This document shows, one piece after another, positions 32,838-42,882 of a stretch of 64,000 bases of DNA. The first letter of the stretch is position 1. Each line of letters starts with the position of its first letter. The position numbers and the translations under genes were made by a program. The stretch comes from Notospermus geniculatus (taxonomy: Eukaryota; Nemertea; Pilidiophora; Heteronemertea; Lineidae): positions 234,248-298,247 of the forward strand of contig NMRB01000182.1 in the NCBI GenBank assembly GCA_002633025.1. The letters run 5' to 3'. Under the pieces are notes generated by a model. The model did not search any database and was not told the DNA's origin. It saw only the letters and a program-made list of their open reading frames with translations.

Positions 32838-33360
32838 CACAAGCGTTGGAGTCGTCCCATCAACTGTTTGCAGCAGTTCGGTATTTTTCTAAAGGTGGAT
32901 TTTTGCCAGTAATCGCGCAGACTTATATGGCATAACGGACCAGAGTGCAAGCAAATGCATCCATACGGTAGCAAATGCTTTGGTCAATAACATGGAACAG
33001 TTCATTAAGTGGCCAGAGCAGGACGAATTAACTCGATGTAAGCAAGTACTCCACGAACGAGGCCATGGGTTTCCGTGCATTGTGGGGTTAATAGACGGGA
33101 GTGAGGTGAAAATCATTGCTCCGAACAGACCGGCCAATGAAGCGGTATTTCTCAACCGTGGTTGCTGGCATTCTATCAACACACATATAGTTTGTGGACT
33201 CGACTTGAAAATCTTCGTACTGGATGCTAGATGGCCTGGATCTTCTCACAATTCATTCATTTTGATTCGCTTGTTTGGGATCAGTTTATTGTTTTGGCCT
33301 GATAATACCTCATCATTAAATATACTTCCTTACGCGATGATTTATTTGGTGTGATTCGGA
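32838..33360 (+). pseudogene. Harbinger (HARBI1-like) transposase relic
   Basis: Translation gives QALESSHQLFAAVRYFSKGG, then after a frameshift near 32915 DLYGITDQSASKCIHTVANA, then FPCIVGLIDGSEVKIIAP (first catalytic Asp), FLNRGCWHSINTHIVCG and DARWPGSSHNSFIL, which follows the HARBI1 family pattern closely. The second half of the DDE domain is lost. It is a different subfamily from the relic at 12161-16506, which has YFNYK where this copy has HSINT. Confidence 0.8.
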
Positions 33361-33600
33361 TCTAACTCGGGAATTATCGGTGAAAACTATCCCTTGATTT
33401 CGGCTATTTCGTCAGTATACTTTACTTCACTGGCTTTTGGTCGACAGGTCGAAAGCACAACGTCATCCTCACTCATAATGGCGTCATGGTGTCGAGCTGT
33501 CAACCTGTCGACCACATGTTCTTTACAGCGTTATGATGTAACACTATCACTACGTTAAAATGTGACATCACACATAAATGTGTACGTCCACTATTGTCTA

Positions 33601-34130
33601 ACGTCGTCTTCACTTCTTCAAAAGAAACATTCTCCATTGAGTCATCAAACAAGAAGGTCATGGATCCATTGGCGAGGAACAAAATGCTGCTTTCTCACAA
33701 CAGCAACTGGGAGCCCAGCTATATTCTGCAGAGAAAAACGGCCTCTGGGATTACCCACAAAAACCTTTTCGAGGAGATACTTTCTGACAGAAAGACTACA
33801 GGGCCGTATTTTAGAACGTTCCTTAACATTAAGGTCCACCTTAAATCTATTGTTCTCGATGATTTTACAATAGACTTAAGGTCGACCTTAACGTTAAGGA
33901 ACGTTCTAAAATACGGCCCAACGATTTCTTGGTGCATAAAAAATAATTTGATTGCATCTGAAGCACGTTGTCCAGAATGCAGTTTCAGTATGCAGCTCCA
34001 GCTTGACCATTCGTCCAGGCGTAATCCAAAAATAGATGCATTGATTGATTCTGGGTTAGCGAATGGGCCAACAAAATTGTATTCGTACGCTACATCGAGA
34101 ATTATCTGTTCATATATCATGTTTCTTACC
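33601..34130 (+). pseudogene. Merlin-type transposase relic
   Basis: The frame reads NLFEEILSDRK up to 33797 and resumes after a palindromic MITE with TISWCIKNNLIASEARCPEC then SFSMQL, like the zinc-ribbon N-terminus (WL...LI....CP.C...M.L) of Merlin/IS1016-like transposases. The catalytic domain is not seen. Family assignment rests on this short motif only. Confidence 0.45.
33801..33919. repeat. 119-bp palindromic MITE, GGGCCGTATTTTAGAACG ends
   Basis: GGGCCGTATTTTAGAACGTT and CCTTAACATTAAGGTC on the left are mirrored on the right through AACGTTCTAAAATACGGCCC. It sits inside the Merlin relic and keeps the reading frame open. A related, longer copy is in the cadherin intron at 60957-61168. 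Confidence 0.85.
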
Positions 34131-34405
34131 TTGAACAAACGTCATCAAATTCTTGACAAGGGATGCCCGCACACGCAACGTACGACGATCCAAGGAGTGA
34201 CAGCTTCTGTTTGATCTTTTCGAAATTCACAGTTCCGTTCGTGTTGCTGATGAATGGATCGGTGCTCCGCGTAGTAGGGGGAAAACCGGCACAAAATTTG
34301 ACCAATCCATCCTTGAAAACTCGCACACAAGCCAGTGTCACCTTTTTCAGGTGGCAAATCAGCTCTCCGGTACGGCGCCCGTTACGGGACCTGAACCTTT
34401 TTTAA

Positions 34406-34735
34406 AAATCTCGCACTGCGTGTTTTAATCTCGCACTGCGACTTTTTAAAGTCGCACTTCGACTTTTAATCTCGCAGTGCGACTTTTTAATCTCACAATC
34501 CCGCACTGCGACTTTTAATCTCGCAGTGCGACTTTATAAACTCGCACTGCGACTTTTTAATCTCACACTCCGACTTTATAAACTCGCAGTGCGTCTTTAT
34601 AAACTCGCAGTGCGTCTTTATAAACTCGCAGTGCGACTTTATAAACTCGCAGTGCGACTTTTTAAACTCGCACTGCGACTTTTTAAACTCGCACTGCGAC
34701 TTTATAATCTCGCACTGCGACTTTCTAAACGAGTG
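34406..34735. repeat. Minisatellite, about 22-bp unit, roughly 15 copies
   Basis: Units such as TTTTTAAACTCGCACTGCGAC and variants (TTTATAAACTCGCAGTGCGAC) repeat in tandem. GCACTGCG and its inverse GCAGTGCG alternate, so neighbouring units can pair. The open frame reading RLYKLAVRLYKLA comes from this array. Confidence 0.9.
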
Positions 34736-34996
34736 TTATACCCAATCGGGGCCTTGCTTACAATCACGTGCTGCGCGAGTATGGGAGGCCTGAGTGGACA
34801 CAATTCTTATTTTACATTCATATGAGGTGCTAATTACATCAATTAACCTGATTGTTTATGATCATTTTACCTAATCACGTTTAATTAACAACTGATGGAG
34901 TTATTTGCAAACAATTAGAAAATCTATTAACAGATAATCGAAAACTCATTCCAATGGCATCTCAGAATGATTCCTCAAGCAATGAATACCACCTAC

Positions 34997-35170
34997 CAGG
35001 GCCGGATCCAGGATTTCGAAATAGGGGGGACAACCCTCAGGGCGAAGCCCCCAGCTGGCGCGCATCACAGGGGCGCACACACGAAGGGGGGTCCGGGGGC
35101 CCTCCCCCGGGAAAATTTGAAAAATCAAATCTCTGAGATGCGATTTCCCTGCATCTCTGATATCAATTAC
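34997..35170. repeat. G/C-rich mobile repeat (GGCCGGATCCAGG type)
   Basis: CCAGGGCCGGATCCAGGATT, GGGCGAAGCCCCC, GGGGGTCCGGGGGCCC and GGAAAATTTGAAAA, followed by GAGATGCGATTTCC. A related tail (GGGGGTCTGGGGGCC, CCAGAAAATTTTGAA) is at 24950-25020, and similar G-rich elements occur at 52264-52567 and 63750-63990. Confidence 0.6.
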
Positions 35171-35242
35171 TAGAAAATACTAGACGATTCTTCCAGAAAG
35201 TGCAGTAAAAAATCATTGCCCCTCACAAAATGGGGGGGGGGG

Positions 35243-35758
35243 NNNNNNNNNNNNNNNNNNNNNNNNNNNNNNNNNNNNNNNNNNNNNNNNNNNNNNNNNN
35301 NNNNNNNNNNNNNNNNNNNNNNNNNNNNNNNNNNNNNNNNNNNNNNNNNNNNNNNNNNNNNNNNNNNNNNNNNNNNNNNNNNNNNNNNNNNNNNNNNNNN
35401 NNNNNNNNNNNNNNNNNNNNNNNNNNNNNNNNNNNNNNNNNNNNNNNNNNNNNNNNNNNNNNNNNNNNNNNNNNNNNNNNNNNNNNNNNNNNNNNNNNNN
35501 NNNNNNNNNNNNNNNNNNNNNNNNNNNNNNNNNNNNNNNNNNNNNNNNNNNNNNNNNNNNNNNNNNNNNNNNNNNNNNNNNNNNNNNNNNNNNNNNNNNN
35601 NNNNNNNNNNNNNNNNNNNNNNNNNNNNNNNNNNNNNNNNNNNNNNNNNNNNNNNNNNNNNNNNNNNNNNNNNNNNNNNNNNNNNNNNNNNNNNNNNNNN
35701 NNNNNNNNNNNNNNNNNNNNNNNNNNNNNNNNNNNNNNNNNNNNNNNNNNNNNNNNNN
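35243..35758. other. Assembly gap (Ns)
   Basis: 516 unknown bases following a G12 run, which probably stopped sequencing. Confidence 1.
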
Positions 35759-36663
35759 CAGAATGGCGCAATAGAAATATGGGCCCAGTCATCTCTGATG
35801 TTCCCAGTTAGATTCCGGGTCGGAGCTAGTACTCAATGTGATAGACAGGGCAACTCTCTTTAACACCGTAGGTTTCCACTGGAGTTCTGGTTTCCTCCGG
35901 AATTACAACAAAAACAAGAGCCAATAATGAACCGAGTATAAGCATGGAGCTCAATGGTTCTCGACTCAATATTCTACGCTTCGGGATCGCGATTCTCTCC
36001 AATGTCTGGCCAATCATAGGATTTAACGGCTCTAAAGGGATGCACAACCACCAGGAAAAAAATCCCATTCTGTGCCGACGGCTAAATAACCTCAGCTTGC
36101 ATTCACCTCTTTTGTTGTAGCTCTATAGGCCCAATACAATGCACAGCTGACCGAAATGCACCGTGTTTACGCTCATATTGTATTGACGAAAACCATATGG
36201 CCTCCAATCCAGTGACCCAAACCCAAAGTTATGGTGTAGGACGTCGTGGTGAGCAATACCCATAACCCATGACAATAAGGCTCTTACATTCACACACACC
36301 TCTCCCGCTAACAATAGTGACCAAAACTGAACTTAGAAAATGTTAGGCCTGGATGAAACGATGTGGTAAGTGGGAGTTTCCCGTATGTTCGATACGGAAG
36401 TGAGCAAATCTATTGAATTATCAATATGGAAGTGAATACATACATGTACATGTATATATCACATCGCTACTCTGATTGGTGGAATTTATGTCCACATAAA
36501 ATCGGAATTTACGTTGACATAAATTCGTCCAGTTTACTTTGTGTGTAGATATATTCGATTTTATGTGTACAATGTACCTGTAAATTAATTACTGTGCATA
36601 TGAAGAAAGTCATTCTGATTGGTCAGAATATGGACAAAAAATACGAATATACTGAGTAGAACC
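35759..36663. other. Non-coding DNA, no gene seen
   Basis: Only short frames. ATTTATGTCCACATAAAAT and TTTATGTGTACA words near 36480-36560 form minor inverted repeats. Confidence 0.45.
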
Positions 36664-36770
36664 TCACTATTGCGGACACCCTTGGGACTGAGCTCAGCTG
36701 TCCGTAATAGTGAGGTGTCCGCAATACTGAAACGCCATCAATAGCGGACACTAGGTATAGCTCTGTTGGT
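36664..36770. repeat. Short inverted/direct repeat, CCTCACTATTGCGGACACC
   Basis: CCTCACTATTGCGGACACC at the left recurs inverted as CCGTAATAGTGAGGTGTCCG, with further copies of TAGCGGACAC. Probably a decayed MITE. Confidence 0.5.
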
Positions 36771-36883
36771 GGTATTCATTGCTTGAGGGATCATTCTCAG
36801 GGGTCGTTGGAATGAGTTACTGATTATCATGATCATCTGCTAATTGACTTTCTAACTGTTTGCAAATAACTCCATCAGTTGTT

Positions 36884-36973
36884 ATGGTTTCCGATCTCAA
36901 GATCGGAAACATATTGTGTTTGGTCATGGTGTCTGTGTGTGTGTGTGTGTGTGCGTGTGTGTGTGTGTGTGTG

Positions 36974-37004
<31 letters not shown>

Positions 37005-38350
37005 TAGTCTGTCACACCTGTAACTTTGTTCCTGCAAGAGGTACAGACCTGGAAATGTGACCTACCCCCAGGTTTCATGACCTGAGCTACAAGATGGAAT
37101 GAAAATTTCCAGTCTCCGATACCTGGTTCATGGTGAAATTGATACATCAAAAGTTGAGATTTTGTCTGTCACACTTTTGTTTCTTGAATAACTTGTCTCA
37201 GACGCCAGGTAAAGCACTGGTAAGAAGTTCCTTCCCTATGTTTATGACCCTTGGCAAGATACTGGCGTCAACAAATTCATTCTCAAGGGTCAACATCATC
37301 ATGATATTGATATATCAAATTTGATATTTTGACATATCGGGAGATTTGCCACAGTAAATGACTTGCAACTGGTATCACAACATCATAGCTCAGCCATGGA
37401 TGTTATTGCAACTGAATTTTTCAGTTTGTGCCTGCTCGGTCTCATGATAATTTGCTGAGTTCATGATATCATGGTGAGATTTGATATTCAAATTTGATAA
37501 CATGACATAACTCAGAATCTGGTGATGGTAGAAGCCTAAAACCTTCACTTACACCTAGGTTATCAAGGATGAGCTATCAGATTACGTAATGACCTTGAAG
37601 GTCAGAGGTGAAGGTCAAGGTCAGACAGTTCTAAAGTGCAAATCTCCTCGGAATTTCCGGAGAAAAAAAAACTAACAATAATAATAATTAGAAGGCTGAA
37701 TTAACCATCCACTATAGGTTTTATAATCAAGGATTCTGTTCCAGTTACGCAATACTTCCCATGGTCAGAGGTCAAGGTCACACAGTGAACCGTCACAGAC
37801 AACATGAGATAAGTCAGAACCTGGTGATGGTGGAAGCCTAAATCCTTCACCTACACCTAGGTTATCAAGGATGAGCTTTTCGATTACGCAATGACCTTGA
37901 AGGTCAGCGGTCAAGGTCAAACAGTTCTAAAGTGCCAATCTGCTCAGAATTTCAAGAGAAAAAAAAACTAATTAGAAGCCTGAATTAACCATCTCCTATA
38001 AGCTTAATCAAGGATGCCGGTTCCAGTTACGCAACAGGTCTCACGAGGTCAAAGGTCAAGATCACAGTCAGCTGTCACTGATAACTTGAAATAAGTCAGA
38101 ACCTGGTGATGATGGAACCTCCAAACCTTCACTTGCACCAAGGTTATCAAGGATGAGGTTTCAGATAACGCAAGGTCGGAGGTCAAGGTCACACAGTTCT
38201 AAACTGCAAATCCGCTCAGAATTTCAGAATATTAGCTAGACGCCTGTAATAACCTTCCGCTATAGATTTAATCAAGGATGCCCGTTCCAGTTACACCATA
38301 CTTCACAGGTGAAGCTAACAGTTAACGAGCTCTACAGTACCAAACTTCTA
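36884..38350 (-). repeat. Dispersed 1.4-1.5 kb repeat, reverse copy (uninterrupted)
   Basis: Reverse complement of 1550-9117 without its two insertions. It starts at the 29-bp palindrome, includes a microsatellite at 36934-37003, and ends with three TCAAGGTCA-rich units (about 37500-38330) carrying GGTCAGAGGTCAAGGTC words. It supplies the empty-site reference for the BEL and Penelope-type insertions in the plus copy. Confidence 0.8.
36934..37003. repeat. (GT)n(CTGT)n microsatellite
   Basis: About 20 GT units followed by about eight CTGT units. The plus copy keeps only CAGACAGACAGA at 9059-9072, so the array expanded here. Confidence 0.9.
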
Positions 38351-38588
38351 ACTTCAATTGGATATTGGCTGTTTTTATTAGATTGTGTACGATGCCCTTT
38401 TTTCTAATTATGCAATAATTTCTGTATTGTCGCACGTCGTTGGGGGTGCGAAAATGAGGTCACTTAATGGTGGCGCCATCTGTGGCCGTGCTAAGAACTA
38501 ACGAATTTCCCACGCCAGACCTGGGCTTCGAAACACGGCGAGCTAAAAGAAACATTTTTTTTTTCACACACAGATTTCTTGAAGCCAT

Positions 38589-39031
38589 GTGTGGAAGGAT
38601 TCCTAATCCCCCTGGAATCCAAGTCCAGTCTTATTTTCAGCGAGGGACTTATTTTATAATACAGTACCTTGCACAATTGACCTCCCTTCCGCGCCGCGCA
38701 CCATCCGCGTACTGCATGCAGCGTCATGCACGTACCGTCCTCGTATCTTCCGAGGACGTGGCGCAGCGTCATGGAAGGCATGCAGTGAAGACGTAACGTC
38801 ATTCACCCGACGTCACGCAACAGAGACGCGTGACGTACCCATACCATACGTGATGAACTGAAGCCTACCTTCCTCGTCACGTACGGGGAAGGTACGCGGA
38901 TTTAGGGAGGTCAATTGTGCCAGGTACTGTAATATATGGCTAGAGAGACCACTACCATTCTAGCGAACCTTACAAGAGCAGGGTATTGTTTGACGGATCT
39001 ATATTCCTAGGAGGCTGATTCCTGTCACACC
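38589..39031. repeat. MITE, GTGACAGGAATCAA family, split by another MITE
   Basis: GGAATCCAAGTCCAG and TCAGCGAGGGA on the left and GTTTGACGGATC and TGATTCCTGTCACACC on the right match the copy at 19732-19876. The element at 38662-38929 is inserted in its middle. Confidence 0.65.
38662..38929. repeat. 268-bp mariner-type MITE
   Basis: Ends CAGTACCTTGCACAATTGAC and, inverted, CAGTACCTGGCACAATTGAC, both followed by CTCCCT; flanked by TA on each side, as expected of Tc1/mariner target duplications. The interior has ACGTAC and CGTCACG inverted words. Confidence 0.8.
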
Positions 39032-39236
39032 AGCAATTTATAGGTGTGACCGCAAAAATTTTTGGATTTTATGTACTGTGATCAAGGATATGGTTACTTT
39101 TACTCTTAAAAAGTTCACAGTACAGCTTTATTGTAAGAATCCACTTTGGTCAAGTCATGCAATAAAACGATTTGAATAACCTTTAGAAAATTCACTTATC
39201 TGCCCTGTTCTGTGAATGGTTCAGTTCACCTTACGT

Positions 39237-39938
39237 TATAGCCGTGGTTACACTACATAAGCTGTGGTTACACTACATAGAAATCTCCGGGCTTTTTGAG
39301 CCCGTGTCAAGCCCGGGCCTGAAAAAAAACCCGCCGAGGGTCTACACTACTAAAATCAAGCTGAACTTAATTGCTACGCCCGGCGATAGGGTCGCTGCTG
39401 CAGCGTACTCTTCACGAAGAGGAGGCGCTAAATTGGAGTGCTGGCTTTTTACCGCGCATGCCCACAAGACACGCCGCCTGTCGCGGTGTTCAAGAACTAG
39501 ACAAAGCCCGGGTCTATTGCGTCTACACTACTTAAAAAACCCGCAGGAGACGCGGGTCTAAATTAAGCCCTCCAAAAACCCTTCGAAATCGGAGGGTTCA
39601 AAAAGCCCGGACTTTTCATCCCCGGGTCTATTAGACCCGCGCTTTTAACAGGTGTAAACAGAAAAAGCCCGGGTGAGACGCGGGTTTTTATGTAGTGTAA
39701 ACAGGGCTATAGAAATCCCCGGGTTTTTTGACACCCGGGTCTAGCCCGGCTGTGAAAAATCCCTCCTGAGGCCCGGTGCCCGTCAACACTACTCAAATTT
39801 TGTGACGGGGACCTAAATTAAGCCCTCCAAAAACCGTTCGATCTCGGAGGGGATTATTACACCGCGTTTTTAACAGGTGTGGACAGAAAAAAACCGGGTT
39901 CGACACGGGTTTTTTATGTAGTGTAAAAAGGGCTTATA
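39237..39938. repeat. Tandem pair of MITEs, TATAGCC...GTTTACACTACATA ends
   Basis: First copy 39237-39712: TATAGCCGTGGTTACACTAC to TGTAGTGTAAACAGGGCTAT. Second copy 39710-39938 shares the GGCTATA junction and ends TATGTAGTGTAAAAAGGGCT. Both carry GCCCGGGC and AAAACCCGC words. Open frames in this interval are by-products. Confidence 0.75.
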
Positions 39939-40378
39939 TGTGACCCGCCGGTAGGCCTACTGTCTGTCTATCTGAGTAATCTATTATCCTTTTATATCCT
40001 GGTGTCCTGTCAGTACGTTTACGTTCATTTTTCCTCGCATTTCAGACTGGCTTTGTGCTGGAGGGTCACATATTTGAAACGCACTATTCAATACATCCCT
40101 GTTATTTGACAATGCTGGTGTTCATTGCCTTTATACAACATTTGGTACAAGATGATTGGACACTTCACCAGACTGCTTCCTGTATATAAATGCATGTTGA
40201 AGCTTTATACGGCCATTCTGTTCAACTGTACTATGAAATATAGACACCCTTCATTGGGGGTTTACGTGACTTGCAGTTCAGAGTGTCCCCTGCCTTCGCC
40301 AATCGTGCTTGTGCAGTTCGGGTTCGATTTTCATCTTTTACATATTTCTCCAACGGGTGATTTTTACAACACACTATA

Positions 40379-41068
40379 AGGCCGTCCACCAGACGTTAAA
40401 AGCAACTAAGGGCGTCCAGCGGACGTTAAAAGCAACTAAGGTCGTCCATCAGACGTTAAACGCAACTAAGGCCGTCCACCGGACGTAAAGCGCAACTAAG
40501 GCCGTCCATCGGACGTAAAGCGCAACTAAGGCCGTCCACCGGACGTAAAACGCATTTAAAGTCCGTCCCTCGGTCGAAAAACGCAACTAAGGCCGTCCAC
40601 CGGACGTAAAACGCAACTAAGGCCGTCCACCGGACGTAAAACGCAATTAAAGTCCGTCCTTCGGGCGTAAAACGCAACTAAGGCCGTCCACCGGACGTTA
40701 ATTGCAACTAAGGTCGTCTGCCGGACGTAAAACGCATCTAAGGCCGTCCACAAGACGTAAAAGGCAACTAACGCCGTCCACCGGACGTAAAACGCATTTA
40801 AAGTCCGTCACTCGGACGTAAAACGCAACTAAGGCCGTCCACCGGACGTAAAACGCAATAAAAGTCCGTTCTTCGGGCGTAAAACGCAACTAAGGCCGTC
40901 CACCGGACGTAAAACGCAACTAAGGCCGTCTGCCGGACGAAAAACGCATCTAAGGCCGTCTACCAGACGTAAAAGGCAACTAAGGCCGTCCATCGGACGT
41001 AAAACCCAACTAAGGCCGTCTACCGGACGAAAAACGCAACTGAAGCCATCCACTGGACGTTAAAATAA
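40379..41068 (-). repeat. Minisatellite, about 31-bp unit, about 22 copies
   Basis: The unit on the plus strand is AACTAAGGCCGTCCACCGGA then CGTAAAACGC, repeated with point differences and a variant AAAGTCCGTC(A/C)(C/T)TCGG every few units. On the minus strand it is open in several frames, giving repeats such as LRPVDGLSCV; there is no start context or flanking coding sequence, so I treat it as non-coding tandem DNA. Confidence 0.9.
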
Positions 41069-41196
41069 ACAATAAGGCAATAAGGCACTAATACATGATA
41101 CTCTAAGATCAGACCTCAGAAAAGAAATTAAGACAGACTAGAAGGCTTAATATAAGAAAACCATAAGGAACAGCACAGACAGCAACTAGCGTAAAC

Positions 41197-41924
41197 ATGT
41201 CTACTGATGAAAAACGACAAAAAGCTGTCGAAAGGCAACGCAGGTATAGGGCTAAAGAAACTCCTGAACAGAGACAATTGCGTTTGCAAAAGGACAGAGA
41301 TAGAAAAGCTCTACAAAGAGCGAAATGTAAAGATGAACAACTGAATGTTAAATGTAAAAATGAAGAGCAAAAAAACCCGCAAAGAAAACGAGATAGCCCA
41401 CATCCGGAGTTTGACATTATTCCTTTTAAAATACGCAAGACAAATGATGCGGCTCGGATGGCTGCAGCACGTGCTACTGAGACACCAGACGAAAGCTTGT
41501 TACGACAGATTAAAGATAAAGAAAGTAAAGCTGCAGCAAGGCGATCAGAAACCTCTCAACAAACAATGACACGGCAACATAGACAAAACAAAGCTGAAGC
41601 TCGTCAATCAGAAACATGAGAACAAACCATCAAACGCAGATCACAGAATAAACAAGCAATGGCCAGAGCTCGTCAATCCGAAACACACGAACAGACAATC
41701 AAACGCAGATCACAGGATAAACAAGCAATGACCAGAGCTCGTCAATCAGAACCACACGAACAGACAATCAAACACAGATCACAGAATAAACAAGCAATGA
41801 CCACAGCTCGCCAGTCAGAAACACGTGAACAGACAATCAAACGCAGATCGCAGGACAAACAGGCGAAGGCCACAGCTCGTCAATCAGAAACACATGAACA
41901 GACAATCAAACGCAGATCGCAGGA
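41197..41924 (+). CDS. STPR-like 23-residue-repeat protein, broken and truncated
   Basis: ATG at 41197; Arg/Lys/Gln-rich. Residues 1-60 (RQRRYRAKETPEQRQLRLQK) and 85-140 carry degenerate repeats; then four to five exact 23-residue units of the type ARQSETHEQTIKRRSQDKQA plus three residues, each encoded by 69 bp. One in-frame TGA (41617-41619) precedes the last units. The 23-residue period and the ET-EQ pattern fit STPR (score-and-three peptide repeat) DNA-binding domains, known from FMBP-1 and, as I recall, from N-terminal parts of Helitron-type helicases. The frame is cut at 41925 by the 5' LTR of the gypsy element. Confidence 0.7.
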
Positions 41925-42120
41925 TGTAACGGGCTCGTATTTCCCGCCACGTAGTACTCTTGAGATCCTCCTTTGCTAGCCATATAGTGTTGAGCATGCG
42001 CAGTGGGGGGGAGACGCACATGCGGTATTCCCGGTGAAAGCAGTCGTTGTGCCACCCTGTGTTTCAAAGTGAAATAAAGCAGTAAGTTGAATAGTATCGG
42101 GTTGTTATCATGACTTTTCA
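41925..42120 (+). repeat. 5' LTR of gypsy element
   Basis: 196 bp, TGTAACGGGC to CATGACTTTTCA, with AATAAA at 42072-42077. The 3' partner is not in the window, so the borders rest on TG...CA, the adjoining primer-binding site and the break in the STPR repeat. Confidence 0.75.
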
Positions 42121-42140
42121 TTGGTGGCCAGTACGGGGCA
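42121..42140 (+). other. Primer-binding site region of gypsy element
   Basis: TTGGTGGCCAGTACGGGGC follows the LTR directly and contains TGG, complementary to tRNA CCA. tRNA not assigned. Confidence 0.55.
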
Positions 42141-42882
42141 GATTCTAATAAAACGAACCCCGGCCGAAAAGTCGTGAGACGACCATATTTCGAGGTGAGA
42201 AGACAGTACGGACGATTCCCCGCGGTCTCACTGGGGCGCCGCCATCTTGTCCAGCTCTGACTGTTCAACCTATCTAAAATCGCCGAATACGTGATGATTA
42301 GCCCATGTCAGGAGTTATTAATGGCGAAGAACAAGCATGCATAAGCCAATAATGTTGGGCTGACCACTCATTCTGGTGTACTTGCTGTTTGACGTGTGTA
42401 AATAGGAGCTGTCAGCGAGTTGACCACTAGGTGTCACTAGGGCCCAATTCAATGCATCTAGCGGACCCAGTCATTATCGATCGAGCAGCGATCATAATAG
42501 ATTTCCTGTACATTTGGTCCGCTAAGACTGTGCTGCCACCTGTTAGCAATAAGCGCGGCTGACTGCTCCTATTGCCCGATCTCAGCAGCTGCTCGCTCGC
42601 GGAGGCCTAGTCAAAACATATGGGGCGCTAATTCGGCAATAATACACTGATCTGTGAACAAGAGACAGGCTTTGCAAGTGACTTTGTAGTGAAGCCCCCA
42701 ATTTTCAATCCTGCGGAGTAGTAAGTAGAGCTGACTGGTGTCCCTGCCGTTAGCTTCCGTGAAGATTTGGCCTTTTCTGTTGTTTTTTTTTGCATGCACA
42801 TGCTGTGCAAATGTGTACATATGTGCCTCACAAGATCAGTGGGTGTACATGCCACTGGACTCAAGACTTCCCTTTGTAGGTT
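42141..42882 (+). other. Long leader of gypsy element
   Basis: No ORF of note. It contains two copies of the recurring 12-mer (GGTGTACTTGCT at 42375 and GGTGTACATGCC at 42842), the second 32 bp before the SGNH start codon. Confidence 0.6.

Larger units (their letters stand above)
34887..36881. repeat. Inverted-repeat pair bounding a 2-kb block with a gap
   Basis: 34887-34996 (AACAACTGATGGAGTTATTT then GCAAACAATTAGAAA, ending CAAGCAATGAATACCACC) is repeated in reverse complement at 36766-36881 with about 85 percent identity. The arms may be the ends of a transposon or two inverted copies of a 110-bp repeat. The right arm directly abuts the palindromic end of the dispersed repeat at 36884. Confidence 0.65.

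Noticed and set aside
35216-35863. Open frames across 35.2-35.9 kb
   Set aside because: Created by the 516-bp gap; nothing outside the Ns looks coding.
39244-39561. 105-codon ORF
   Set aside because: Entirely inside a tandem pair of MITEs.
40379-41068. CRISPR-like array appearance (regular about 31-bp units)
   Set aside because: There are no unique spacers; units are contiguous, in a eukaryotic genome, so this is a minisatellite.
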